The position numbers and the translations under genes were made by a program. From Sediminispirochaeta smaragdinae DSM 11293 (lineage in GTDB: Bacteria > Spirochaetota > Spirochaetia > DSM-16054 > Sediminispirochaetaceae), in NCBI RefSeq assembly GCF_000143985.1, contig NC_014364.1, positions 2,790,001 through 2,854,000 on the forward strand: 64,000 nt of DNA, in the 5' to 3' direction. Every line of letters starts with the position of its first letter. The stretch's first letter is position 1. The notes under the pieces were generated by a model that worked only from the letters and a program-made list of their open reading frames with translations, was not told the DNA's origin and ran no database searches. Below, piece after piece: positions 20,489-28,520 of this stretch.

Positions 20489-22302
20489 AATCGAAAGCAA
20501 TCATGAGGAACGAGAACCTGAAGAGCAACTTGCACACCCTGGAGCTCCGCTTTCCCGGGATAGGAGAGCAGCTCACTGCGTCTGAGGATGAACAGGAGTC
20601 GAAGCAGGCGCTTGCTATCAGCATTGAGGCGGCAAGGAACGGAGCGGTTACCGCAAAGGCCGGAGGAAAGTATCTCCACTCCCGCTTCGATCCTGCCAGA
20701 GAGGCCCGCAGACTCATCGAAAAGGAGCTTCCCGCCGATTGCCGACTCACGATTTTCGAGGGGTTCGGCCTCGGATACCAGGTGGAGGCCCTTCTGGAAA
20801 GTCGGAACGATGCCCTCGCCATCGTGCTCGAACCATCGACGCATCGCTTTCTTACGGCCCTCAGCGCCCGTCCCATGGAAGAACTCCTTTCCAACGAAAA
20901 CCTTAGCCTCGTGGTCGGGGCCCAGGCCGATGCAATTCCCGCCCTCCTCTCTCGTTTTCCCGAAACGACGCCTCAGACATTCCGGCTCAGACCTCTCTAC
21001 GACGCCGATCCTGAAAGCTTCGTCGATTACGACAATGCCTTGCGCCATTTTTTAGGCAGAAAGCAGGTCAATAACGCTACCCTCGACCGCTTCGCCGGAA
21101 CGTGGACCCGCAACCTTTTGCGCAATGTCGGGCCTCTGGCCGAAGCGGGAGATCTTGCCCTACTTCGGGGCAAATTTTCACACCTCCCCGCCCTTCTTCT
21201 GGCGGCAGGTCCTAGCCTGGACGAGCTCCTTGATCGATTTGAGGAGATCAAAGAGAAGGTACTTGTCATTGCCGTAGATACCGCCTGCAGGGCCCTGACT
21301 CTCAGAGATATCCGTCCCGATATCCTCGTCGTGGTGGATCCACAATACTGGAACACCAGACATCTCGACCATGCGAAGCTTGATGAAACGGTCATGGTCT
21401 CCGAATCCTCAACCCATCCGAGAATCTTTCGACTCCGGCCCAGGAGGCTCTTCTTTTGCGGTTCCATGTTTCCCCTGGGCATCCGTCTTGAATCCGCAGT
21501 CGGAAGGAATGCCCACATAACCGCGGGAGGATCGGTATCGACCACCGCCTTTTCCCTCGCCAGGTTTATGGGGGTCGAGGAGCTCTACATCTCGGGACTC
21601 GACCTCGGGTATCCGGGAGGAAGCACCCATTTTCGGGGGAGCTTTTTCGAACAGCGGGGGCACTCCTTCAGCGGACGCTTCTCGCCCTTTGAGCATTTTA
21701 CCCACCGCATCATCCATGAGGCGGGACGTGAGGAAATTCCGACCTACAACGGAACGAAGATCGCATCGGATAGCAGGCTTTCGGTCTACCGAAGCTGGTT
21801 TGCCGAACAGGTGGCCGCCGAAACGCTGCCCAGGGTATACGCCCTAAGCGGAAACTCCGCCGCCATCAAAGGAATCGAAGCCGCAGATATCGACTCGCTG
21901 CTCCGCCTCCCCAACATAGGAGAAGAGAAGCGCAGGCTGCTTGCGCTCCTCCCCCAAAGAACGGAGGCCGAAATCGCCGAAAGGCGACGCGCTTTGGAAG
22001 ATGCGACCAATGAACTGGCTGCAGAGCTCCGACATCTTGCAGGCATTTCGGCAAAGGCAGCGCTCCTTTCCCGCTCCATCGAAAAGGCCGCCGGCCAGGA
22101 AAAAACGGTAAGCTATACCGTCGAGCTCCTAAACGAGTTGGACAGGCAGATCCTATCGACCACCTCAAAGGATATCGCTGCCTTTCTCATCCAGCCCTTT
22201 TTGAGAGACTTCTCGCTTCACGACTCCTCAGATAGAGGGTCGAGCCTTTATCAGGCAATCAGCGAAGCGGCGGAAGGTTATCTCGCATTTTTTCATAGCT
22301 AA
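20485..22302 (+). CDS. DUF115 / MptE-like motility-associated glycosyltransferase
   Basis: A 605-residue member of the Maf/DUF115 family (6-hydroxymethylpterin pyrophosphokinase MptE-like). The core begins at ALLLAAGPSLDELLDRF and continues VIAVDTACRALTLRDIRPDI, VVVDPQYWNTRH and ITAGGSVSTTAFSLARFMG and GLDLGYPGG, the family's nucleotide-binding signatures. Such proteins glycosylate flagellins with nonulosonic acids in Campylobacter, Aeromonas and others (established knowledge); for a spirochaete, periplasmic flagellin is the natural target (inference). The last 130 residues are helical and coiled-coil-like. Start GTG 20485 overlaps the transpeptidase stop; ATG 20503 is the alternative. A perfect terminator follows. 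Confidence 0.85.
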   Translation: MKSKAIMRNENLKSNLHTLELRFPGIGEQLTASEDEQESKQALAISIEAARNGAVTAKAGGKYLHSRFDPAREARRLIEKELPADCRLTIFEGFGLGYQVEALLESRNDALAIVLEPSTHRFLTALSARPMEELLSNENLSLVVGAQADAIPALLSRFPETTPQTFRLRPLYDADPESFVDYDNALRHFLGRKQVNNATLDRFAGTWTRNLLRNVGPLAEAGDLALLRGKFSHLPALLLAAGPSLDELLDRFEEIKEKVLVIAVDTACRALTLRDIRPDILVVVDPQYWNTRHLDHAKLDETVMVSESSTHPRIFRLRPRRLFFCGSMFPLGIRLESAVGRNAHITAGGSVSTTAFSLARFMGVEELYISGLDLGYPGGSTHFRGSFFEQRGHSFSGRFSPFEHFTHRIIHEAGREEIPTYNGTKIASDSRLSVYRSWFAEQVAAETLPRVYALSGNSAAIKGIEAADIDSLLRLPNIGEEKRRLLALLPQRTEAEIAERRRALEDATNELAAELRHLAGISAKAALLSRSIEKAAGQEKTVSYTVELLNELDRQILSTTSKDIAAFLIQPFLRDFSLHDSSDRGSSLYQAISEAAEGYLAFFHS

Positions 22303-22381
22303 AACTCAAGTTTCCGGGTCCATCGCCGACAATAAAAAAGGGTGGGAGAGAACCCCGCCTCATGCATGTAATGTGTGCATT

Positions 22382-22421
22382 AAACGGTATGCTGTTAAAC
22401 GTCCAGGCATACCGTTTTTTT
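22382..22421 (+). terminator. rho-independent terminator after the DUF115 gene
   Basis: AAACGGTATGC (22382-22392) pairs perfectly with GCATACCGTTT (22407-22417) across a 14-base loop and runs into a T tract to 22421. The 288 bases between the DUF115 gene and the AbiE antitoxin gene otherwise hold only the integrase scrap described next. Confidence 0.85.
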
Positions 22422-22484
22422 ATGTCTAAATCCTTATCCTGTAATGATTTTTTTCTTGTGTAGCCAGTTTTGTAGCCGATTCAA

Positions 22485-22578
22485 TTACCCTATATCGTTT
22501 CCAATGCCATGAACGTGCTGGCTGCGGTTACCGGAATACGGCGCGGAGAATTACTCAGTCTACTTAACGGTAATAATG
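22485..22578 (+). pseudogene. remnant of a tyrosine recombinase (phage-type integrase)
   Basis: About 30 codons reading LPYIVSNAMNVLAAVTGIRR then GELLSLLNG. This is the box I region of tyrosine integrases (A.xTGxRRGELLxL), including the catalytic Arg. No start, no downstream catalytic boxes and no continuing frame, so it is only a scrap. It lies directly before the AbiE pair and is the likely trace of the event that brought the islet in. Assignment rests on one short but very characteristic motif. Confidence 0.6.
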
Positions 22579-22590
22579 ATATGAAGTGCT

Positions 22591-23199
22591 ATGCCCAAGT
22601 TCGTCACACAGCGGAATATTGCAAAACAACTTCTATCCAATAACTCAATAGTAAGTTCCAGGGAACTTGCAGATTCCGGTGTGCACAGAGAGACCATTCG
22701 CAGGCTGATAGAATCCGGCGAAATGATAAGAATTGCCCGTGGACTATATTCTTCTCCTCAGTTTATCCCTGATGAAAAATATTCGCTTATTGTAGCTCAG
22801 AAAACCGTAAAGAGAGGAGTCGTATGTCTGATGAGTGCACTAAGCTTTCATGAAATTGGTACTCAGAATCCTTCTGAAGTATGGATGGCAATTTCTCGGC
22901 CTGGTCGCATTCCGACTGTTGATAATATCCCAATGAAAGTAATAACCTTCTCCGGGGCTTCATTTACTGAAGGTATTGAAACGCATCAGATAGATGATGA
23001 TGAAATAAAAGTATATTGCATATCCAAGACAGTTGCCGATTGCTTCAAGTACAGGAACAAGATCGGGCTTGATGTGGCAATTGAAGCGCTGAAAGATGTA
23101 ATACAAAACAAGCGTACCTCCATAGAGGAGATTATTCATTATGCGGAAGTATGCAGGGTAAGAAAGATTATGCGGCCATATATGGAAAGTATAGTATGA
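22591..23199 (+). CDS. AbiEi-type antitoxin / transcriptional regulator
   Basis: A 202-residue protein with an N-terminal winged helix (SSRELADSGVHRETIRRLIE, then GEMIRIARGLYSSP), the arrangement typical of AbiEi antitoxins, followed by the AbiEi C-terminal domain (VVCLMSALSFHEIG, ISKTVADCFKYRNKIGLDVA, EALKDV). In type IV TA systems of this family the antitoxin represses its own operon and counteracts the AbiEii nucleotidyltransferase without binding it. Its stop overlaps the next start as ATGA. No good ribosome site is visible before its ATG. The sequence is more AT-rich than the flanking housekeeping genes, in line with acquisition. Confidence 0.88.
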   Translation: MPKFVTQRNIAKQLLSNNSIVSSRELADSGVHRETIRRLIESGEMIRIARGLYSSPQFIPDEKYSLIVAQKTVKRGVVCLMSALSFHEIGTQNPSEVWMAISRPGRIPTVDNIPMKVITFSGASFTEGIETHQIDDDEIKVYCISKTVADCFKYRNKIGLDVAIEALKDVIQNKRTSIEEIIHYAEVCRVRKIMRPYMESIV

Positions 23200-24109
23200 G
23201 TGAATCACGAAAGGATTATTCGGCGTCGATACTCGCAAGATTATTGAATCACAGTCGTGAACATAAGAAGATTATCAGTCGTTGCTTATCAGGTATGTTG
23301 CCGAGAGGTTCCTGTATAGATTGGGACAATCGGATTATCGGAAAAGCTACGTCCTCAAGGGAGCATATCTGCTCACTATCACGCTTGAAGATCAGATATA
23401 CCGGACAACAAAGGATATTGACTTTCTGAAAACCGGTAATACTGATCGAGAATTCATCCTTGAATCTATCAAGAGCATTTGTGATATCCAATACCCTGAA
23501 GATGCAGTCAGGTTCGATACTGAGACGATCATCATTCAGGATATCCGAGAGCAAAATAAATACCATGGACAGAGAGCGAAAATTAAGGCTTATATCGGAA
23601 AGGCCAGAGTACCCCTGCAAATTGACATCGGTATTGGCGATTCAGTACATCCCGGACCTGTTACCAAGTCGATACCGTCTCTCTTGGAGATAGAGACTGC
23701 GAGTGTTGAATCCTATCCTATTGAAACAATTATTGCCGAGAAACTGGAAGCGGCGGTTGCTCTGAGTCTGCTTACCAGCCGTATGAAAGGCTTCTATGAT
23801 GTATACATTATAATCCGGACATTCGAGTTAAACTTCGTCGAGGTGGCTACTGCAATTCAGCAGACTTTTGAGCGTCGCAAGACTGATATACCGATTGAAA
23901 TGCCGGTTGTCTTCACGGAGAAAGTATATCAGGATTCTACAAAACAAAAGCAATGGAAGGCCTTTGTCGGGAAACTCCGTACTGAAAACTCAGCTCTCGA
24001 ACTATCTGAAGTTATTGAAGTTATATCGCAGTTCAGTAGTGTCTTCTGGCATAACAGCAGAGAGAAGCCGATTCTCTGGATACCGGCTGAAGGTTGGAGA
24101 TACAAATAA
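23196..24109 (+). pseudogene. AbiEii-type nucleotidyltransferase toxin, frameshifted near residue 22
   Basis: From ATG 23196 the frame reads MSESRKDYSASILARLLNHS, a normal AbiEii N-terminus, then derails at about 23257-23262. The rest of the protein continues in another frame (DYQSLLIRYVAERFLYRL) to a stop at 24109. One missing base, most simply an A in the AAGAAG run, would restore a protein of about 304 residues, the family's normal size. The nucleotidyltransferase core is otherwise intact: LKGAYLLTI, TTKDIDFLK with the D-x-D, and the later ETIIAEKLEA. So the toxin is probably inactive in this copy, unless the shift is a sequencing error. A TTG at 23282 could in theory start a 275-residue truncated form, but this lacks the N-terminal helices. 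Confidence 0.75.
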
Positions 24110-24116
24110 TTACTTA

Positions 24117-24261
24117 GTGTTTGGAATCCTGGTGATGCACATGCCCTTTAGCAGGTAGATACCTTTCTTTTCTGCCGGTGCATACTTTTTTCCATGGCTT
24201 GGCTTTCAATTGACGGAGAGAAAAGGAATTGTCTCTTTTTAACCACCAGGATTCCGAACAC
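24117..24261. mobile_element. 145-bp MITE-like element, copy 1
   Basis: Non-coding element with inverted ends GTGTTTGGAATCCTGGTG (left) and, read inward, GTGTTCGGAATCCTGGTGG (right), flanked by TA (24115-24116, 24262-24263). Read on the minus strand its interior matches the element at 51755-51899 along the whole length, which is also exactly 145 bp. Ends resemble those of the IS at 2220-3448. It lies between the AbiE toxin gene and a chemoreceptor-like scrap. Confidence 0.85.
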
Positions 24262-24267
24262 TATAAA

Positions 24268-24432
24268 ATACGTAAACTATCGACGGAGACTCAGAGAAAC
24301 GTCGAAATCATTAACGGCTCGACAAAAACCATTGTCGATGCCGTTAACAACATCAAAACAAAAACAGAAGGGGCGAGAGCGAATCTCGAAAGTATGGTTT
24401 ATGCCAACAAGTCTATTGAATGGCGAAGCTAA
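24268..24432 (+). pseudogene. possible methyl-accepting chemotaxis protein fragment
   Basis: About 54 codons starting IRKLSTETQRNVEIINGSTK and ending in a TAA stop. The IRKLS phrase and the helical heptad pattern resemble the signalling hairpin of chemoreceptors just after the tip. There is no start codon, and the frame is cut on the left by the MITE-like element. Weak but plausible; it could be another coiled-coil protein. Confidence 0.35.
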
Positions 24433-24892
24433 GTCCCACCCAAAACTGAACGGGGTCATCGGAGAAAGCAGGTTTGGGATAAAGATCAAAGCCCGGCGCT
24501 ACCTCTACGAAGAGTTCCGCGATGTTATCGAGAAAAAGAAGGCTTAGCCCCACAGGCAGCCGTGTTCCCCATTCAAACACATCATCCGCCGATGCCTCGG
24601 GATAAAATTTCGCATAGGCACCAAGTCCGAAGTAGCAGTAAAGCGGTCCGGTTAGGGGAATATACCCTGCAGGGCGCCAATCGCCACTGATAAAGAGGAA
24701 CTGATCCCCCTCCGTAAAATCATAGCCCAGACGCAGATCAAAGGGGGTCGGACGATAGATGAGCACGGCGTTTGGTGTCCCAAGTCCCAGACCGATCCGC
24801 GAAGAACCAAGCCCCGCAGCTGCCAAATTTTGGGTTGAAACGCACACCAACACAAGAAGTACAAAAAGCGTCAAAACGCCTGATTTTCGCAT
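24413..24892 (-). CDS. small outer-membrane beta-barrel protein
   Basis: A 159-residue protein with a clear signal peptide (VLTLFVLLVLVCVSTQNLAAA) and no later hydrophobic helix. The mature part alternates polar and apolar residues and is rich in Gly, Tyr, Trp and Phe (GLGLGTPNAVLIY, FDLRLGYDF, YCYFGLGAYAKFYP, AELFVEVAPGFDLYP, VQFWVGLSFAIQ), the pattern of an eight-stranded outer-membrane barrel. It is reminiscent of the BAPKO_0422-like barrels annotated in spirochaetes. Start is well supported by AGGAGG 6 bases upstream. Monocistronic, convergent with the scrap above, divergent from the CoA-disulfide reductase gene. Function unknown. Confidence 0.75.
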   Translation of the reverse strand: MRKSGVLTLFVLLVLVCVSTQNLAAAGLGSSRIGLGLGTPNAVLIYRPTPFDLRLGYDFTEGDQFLFISGDWRPAGYIPLTGPLYCYFGLGAYAKFYPEASADDVFEWGTRLPVGLSLLFLDNIAELFVEVAPGFDLYPKPAFSDDPVQFWVGLSFAIQ

Positions 24893-25065
24893 ATATTCCT
24901 CCTCATATGGGTATTACTGTACCCCTTTTTCACAAAAAAGACCATGACTTGCGGCTTCAAAGCTCACAGGGGTATTTTTTCTTTGTAAATAAAATAAAAA
25001 ACCGGCTATCGTTACTTTTCTTCTTAATCGTTATATAGTATATATAGATAAGAAAGGAGCTATAT

Positions 25066-27555
25066 ATGACATATCTAATCGTAGGCGGTGTTGCCGGTGG
25101 AGCCGCCACCGCGGCGCGGCTGAGAAGAAACGACGAAAAAGCGGCCATTATCATATTTGAGCGGGGGGATTATATCTCCTATGCCAACTGCGGCCTTCCC
25201 TATTATTTGGGCGGAACAATCAAGGAGCGGGAAAGTCTCTTTGTCGAAACCCCGGAAAGCTTCAAGAAGACACTGGATGTGGATGTCCGCATATCCAGCG
25301 AAGTCGTAGATATAGATACAGAGACAAAAACCGTCGGCGTCAAAGATCTCAAGAGCGGCAGGGAGTATCGGGAATCCTACGATGCGCTGATCCTTTCCCC
25401 AGGAGCAGAGCCCCTGCGACCGCCGATACCGGGAATCGATTCAGAACGGATTTTCGCCCTGCGAAACGTACCCGATGTGGATCGCCTCAAGGGCTTCGTC
25501 GATGCGAATCAGCCAAAGCGGGCAGTGGTCGTCGGAGCAGGCTTTATCGGCATGGAGGTGGCGGAAAACCTCTACGACCGGGGAGTAAACGTCACCATCG
25601 TTGAACTTGCCAATCAGGTCATGGCACCCCTGGATTTTGAGATGGCGGCCCAGGTTCATGACCACCTCAAGATGAAAGGGGTCGAACTCTACCTTTCAGA
25701 CGGTGTAAAGGAGTTTGCTGATCGAGAGGGAAAGCTGGATATCACCCTTAACAGCGGAACCTCCATTGTTGCCGACATGGCGGTTCTTTCCATCGGCGTA
25801 CGCCCGGAAACAAGTCTTGCGAAAAAGGCGGGGCTGGACACTGGGAAAGGGATACTTGTCAATGAATATATGGAAACCTCCGCAAAAGGGGTCTACGCCC
25901 TTGGGGATGCAGCCGAATTCCGCGAACCCCTGACAGGGGCCCCGGGGATTACCCCCTTGGCAGGTCCGGCTGGAAAGCAAGCAAGGATTCTGGCGGACAA
26001 TCTCGTCTATGGCAAGAAGAAGAGGTACAAGGGTGCCATAGGAACCTCCGTTGCAAGGATTTTCGATATGACCGTAGCCTCCACAGGCGCGGCCTGGAAG
26101 GTTCTCGACAGGGAAAAAATTCCTGCCATCAGCGTTGTAACCCACGGCCATTCCCATGCAGGTTACTACCCGGGAGCCACTCCCATGGTACTCAAGCTGG
26201 TCTTTTCGCCGGAAGACGGTAAGATTTACGGCGGGCAGATCGTCGGCTATTCCGGCGTGGATAAGCGAATAGAGATGATCGCCGGGGTGCTGAGGAGAGG
26301 CGGTACCATCGAAGATCTGACAGAACTCGAGCAGGCATACGCTCCTCCCTACTCTTCCTCGAAGGATCCGGTGAACATTCTCGGATTTACTGCGGAAAAC
26401 GTTCTTTTGGGGCGCAGCAACCATACAAACTGGAAAGAGCTTCATGAGCTTATCGAAAAGAAGGAGCCAAACCTCTTCCTTCTCGACGTAAGGACTCCCG
26501 ACGAATACAACCTTGGCTCACTACCGGAGGCAGTCAATATTCCAAAGGAAGAGGTCAGAACAAGCCTCGATCGAATTCCAAAAGACAAGAAAGTTGTGGT
26601 CTACTGTGGCGTCGGACTGCGGGCCTATCTGGTCGAGCGCATCCTGAAGCAAAACGGCTACAGGGATGTAAGTATCCTTTCAGGAGGTATGAAGGTCTAC
26701 AAGGCGGCGGTGGCAGATCAGAACAACCGGGATCTTTTTACCCAATACGAAACAGGCTATGCCCCATCCGGGGAAAGCGCAGCCAAATCCGTGCTCTCGT
26801 CGGCGGTGACGGTACTGGAGGTTGACGCCTGCGGTCTCCAATGTCCCGGCCCCATTCTGAAGCTGAAAACAGAAATTGAGAAGATCAAACCTGGAGAACG
26901 GCTCCTCCAAAAGGCTTCCGATCCGGGATTTGCCCGCGATGTCAAATCCTGGTGCAACATGACGGGAAACAAGCTGGTAAGCCTCAAGGAAGAAAAAGGG
27001 ATCATAGAGGCGGTTATTCAGCGCTCAGGCGAGGAGGCTGCAAGCCAGGCAACGCCATCCGGCGTTCATATTGCAAAGAATACGGGAAACGAGCTGACCC
27101 TCATCTGTTTTTCCGACGATATGGATAAAGCCCTGGCATCCCTGGTCATTGCCAACGGAGCCCTGGCATCGGGCAAGAAGGTTACCATCTTCTATACCTT
27201 CTGGGGCCTGAGCATCATCAAAAAACGGAACAAACCCCGTGTCTCGAAGGGCTTCATGGGCAAGATGTTCGGGATGATGCTTCCCGGCCACAACGGGAAA
27301 CTGAAACTCTCGAAACTCAACATGGGCGGAATCGGCGCCTCCATGATGAAAGGGATCATGAAAAAACAGAAGATCGATACCCTGGAGAATATGCTTCAGA
27401 CCGCCATTGATGGGGGCCTTCGCATCATAGCCTGCCAGATGTCCATGGATGTCATGGGTGTCAAGCGCGAGGAGCTTATCGATAAGGCCGAAATTGGCGG
27501 TGTTGCTAACTACCTGGAAGCCGCCAGCAGCGCAGGAATCAACCTTTTTATCTAA
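25066..27555 (+). CDS. CoA-disulfide reductase / rhodanese / TusA / DsrE-like four-domain protein
   Basis: An 829-residue multidomain sulfur-redox enzyme. Residues 1-440: FAD and NAD-dependent disulfide reductase of the CoADR type with GGVAGGAATAARLRR and the single redox Cys42 in SYANCGLPYY. About 455-550: rhodanese domain with active-site Cys in VVYCGVGLRAYL. About 580-655: TusA/SirA-like domain with its CGLQCPGP persulfide Cys. About 667-829: DsrE/F-like domain (ICFSDDMDKALASLVIANGA) with the usual ...IACQMSMDVMG Cys near the end. The domain order suggests that sulfane sulfur is passed from rhodanese to TusA to DsrE while the flavin part reduces CoA disulfide or persulfide. Cytoplasmic; monocistronic; ribosome site GAAAGGAG before the ATG. 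Confidence 0.93.
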   Translation: MTYLIVGGVAGGAATAARLRRNDEKAAIIIFERGDYISYANCGLPYYLGGTIKERESLFVETPESFKKTLDVDVRISSEVVDIDTETKTVGVKDLKSGREYRESYDALILSPGAEPLRPPIPGIDSERIFALRNVPDVDRLKGFVDANQPKRAVVVGAGFIGMEVAENLYDRGVNVTIVELANQVMAPLDFEMAAQVHDHLKMKGVELYLSDGVKEFADREGKLDITLNSGTSIVADMAVLSIGVRPETSLAKKAGLDTGKGILVNEYMETSAKGVYALGDAAEFREPLTGAPGITPLAGPAGKQARILADNLVYGKKKRYKGAIGTSVARIFDMTVASTGAAWKVLDREKIPAISVVTHGHSHAGYYPGATPMVLKLVFSPEDGKIYGGQIVGYSGVDKRIEMIAGVLRRGGTIEDLTELEQAYAPPYSSSKDPVNILGFTAENVLLGRSNHTNWKELHELIEKKEPNLFLLDVRTPDEYNLGSLPEAVNIPKEEVRTSLDRIPKDKKVVVYCGVGLRAYLVERILKQNGYRDVSILSGGMKVYKAAVADQNNRDLFTQYETGYAPSGESAAKSVLSSAVTVLEVDACGLQCPGPILKLKTEIEKIKPGERLLQKASDPGFARDVKSWCNMTGNKLVSLKEEKGIIEAVIQRSGEEAASQATPSGVHIAKNTGNELTLICFSDDMDKALASLVIANGALASGKKVTIFYTFWGLSIIKKRNKPRVSKGFMGKMFGMMLPGHNGKLKLSKLNMGGIGASMMKGIMKKQKIDTLENMLQTAIDGGLRIIACQMSMDVMGVKREELIDKAEIGGVANYLEAASSAGINLFI

Positions 27556-27579
27556 TCCATCTTTCTCTGATGAAACAAC

Positions 27580-27611
27580 CAGTATCCCGGGGCATTTTCA
27601 CCGGGATACTG
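27580..27611 (+). terminator. perfect hairpin after the CoA-disulfide reductase gene
   Basis: CAGTATCCCGG (27580-27590) pairs with CCGGGATACTG (27601-27611). There is no T tract on the plus side, so it may stabilise the 3' end or be a rho-assisted stop rather than a canonical terminator. Confidence 0.5.
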
Positions 27612-27708
27612 AAATAGTGAATCATGTAGTGACGATGACAAACGGAAATAAATAATATATAGACAAAAATTCTTGTGCATCACAGGACCACAGCTTAGGA
27701 TTGAAAAA

Positions 27709-27730
27709 TTTGTGAAAGTTGTATTTTTTA
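27709..27730 (+). repeat. 22-base sequence shared with 57089-57110 (opposite strand)
   Basis: The segment starting TTTGTGAAAGTTGTATTTTT is repeated without mismatch, in reverse orientation, upstream of the arabinoside transporter operon. Here it lies just upstream of the vapBC -35 box. Confidence 0.6.
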
Positions 27731-27738
27731 CGCTTCTA

Positions 27739-27773
27739 TTGATTTGCATGCCGTAATATGCTATATTGCATGC
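27739..27773 (+). promoter_or_regulatory. vapBC promoter with paired operator half-sites
   Basis: TTGATT (27739-27744), 17-base spacer, TATATT (27762-27767). Two copies of the palindrome GCATGC (27746-27751 and 27768-27773) sit 22 bp apart, one inside the spacer and one right after the -10 box, in the context TTTGCATGC and ATTGCATGC. This is where a VapBC complex would be expected to repress its own operon. Confidence 0.6.
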
Positions 27774-27784
27774 AAGGAGTAATT

Positions 27785-28027
27785 ATGCCTACGCTACAGG
27801 TTAGAGATCTCCCTGAAGATATCTATATCAAGCTGAATTTAGTTGCAAATCAGGAAAATCGAAGTCTCGCACAGCAAACGATTGTTTTGCTGCGTGAGAG
27901 TCTTGGATTGCCAAATAACAATAAACTTCGGCGCGAAGCAGTTATAGAGAAGCTCTCTGAGAAAGGGTACCCAAACGAGACACATGTAAATCCAGTAGAT
28001 GTAATACGCGAAGATCGAGATCGATGA
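27785..28027 (+). CDS. VapB/FitA-like antitoxin
   Basis: An 80-residue protein beginning MPTLQVRDLPEDIYIKLNLV, the ribbon-helix-helix DNA-binding unit of FitA/VapB antitoxins; the second half is disordered-looking and charged, as expected for the toxin-neutralising tail. ATG 27785 is chosen because AAGGAG lies 5-6 bases upstream and the N-terminus then matches the family; an in-frame ATG at 27758 lies inside the promoter. ATGA overlap with the toxin gene. AT-rich compared with the housekeeping genes nearby. Confidence 0.87.
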   Translation: MPTLQVRDLPEDIYIKLNLVANQENRSLAQQTIVLLRESLGLPNNNKLRREAVIEKLSEKGYPNETHVNPVDVIREDRDR

Positions 28028-28419
28028 TTGTTGTGTTGGATCCATCCGCGGCCGTAGAAATTCTCTTAAAAAGAAACAATTCTACTATTCTTCAAAGGCT
28101 GCTCATTGAAGCTGAAACAGTTATCAGTCCTGATCTTTACATTGCAGAAATTTCAAATGTTGCTTGGAAATACTATAAACTTGCAAAATATTCTCATGAG
28201 CAAACGATCTCTCTGGCTGAAGATGGGATCAATCTGATTGATACCTTTATCCCAACAAATGAACTTTGGAAAGAATCATTGAGAGAAGCAATCAATAATG
28301 ATCATCCTGTATATGATTGTTTGTACGCAGTTTGTGCGAGAAGAACCGATGGTGTATTGCTGACAATGGATGAACGCTTAAAAGCCTTATCAAAGGAATT
28401 AAAAATAGATATTCGTTAG
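28024..28419 (+). CDS. vapC: VapC-like PIN-domain toxin ribonuclease
   Basis: A 131-residue PIN-domain protein. The acidic metal-binding residues are present: D6 (VVLDPSAAVE), E42 (LYIAEISNV), D98 (HPVYDCLYAV) and D116 (LLTMDERLK). VapC toxins are Mg-dependent ribonucleases cutting tRNA or rRNA and are held inactive by VapB. The frame is intact. Start overlaps the antitoxin stop by 4 bases. Confidence 0.9.
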   Translation: MIVVLDPSAAVEILLKRNNSTILQRLLIEAETVISPDLYIAEISNVAWKYYKLAKYSHEQTISLAEDGINLIDTFIPTNELWKESLREAINNDHPVYDCLYAVCARRTDGVLLTMDERLKALSKELKIDIR

Positions 28420-28520
28420 CGATAGAAAGATCACATAGAGTAAGAATGGCTATATAACCGGCAATTGGAGCAGACGCGACTACTGTCATGGTTTGTGCTG
28501 CGGGATTGGAAAGAGAAAAA

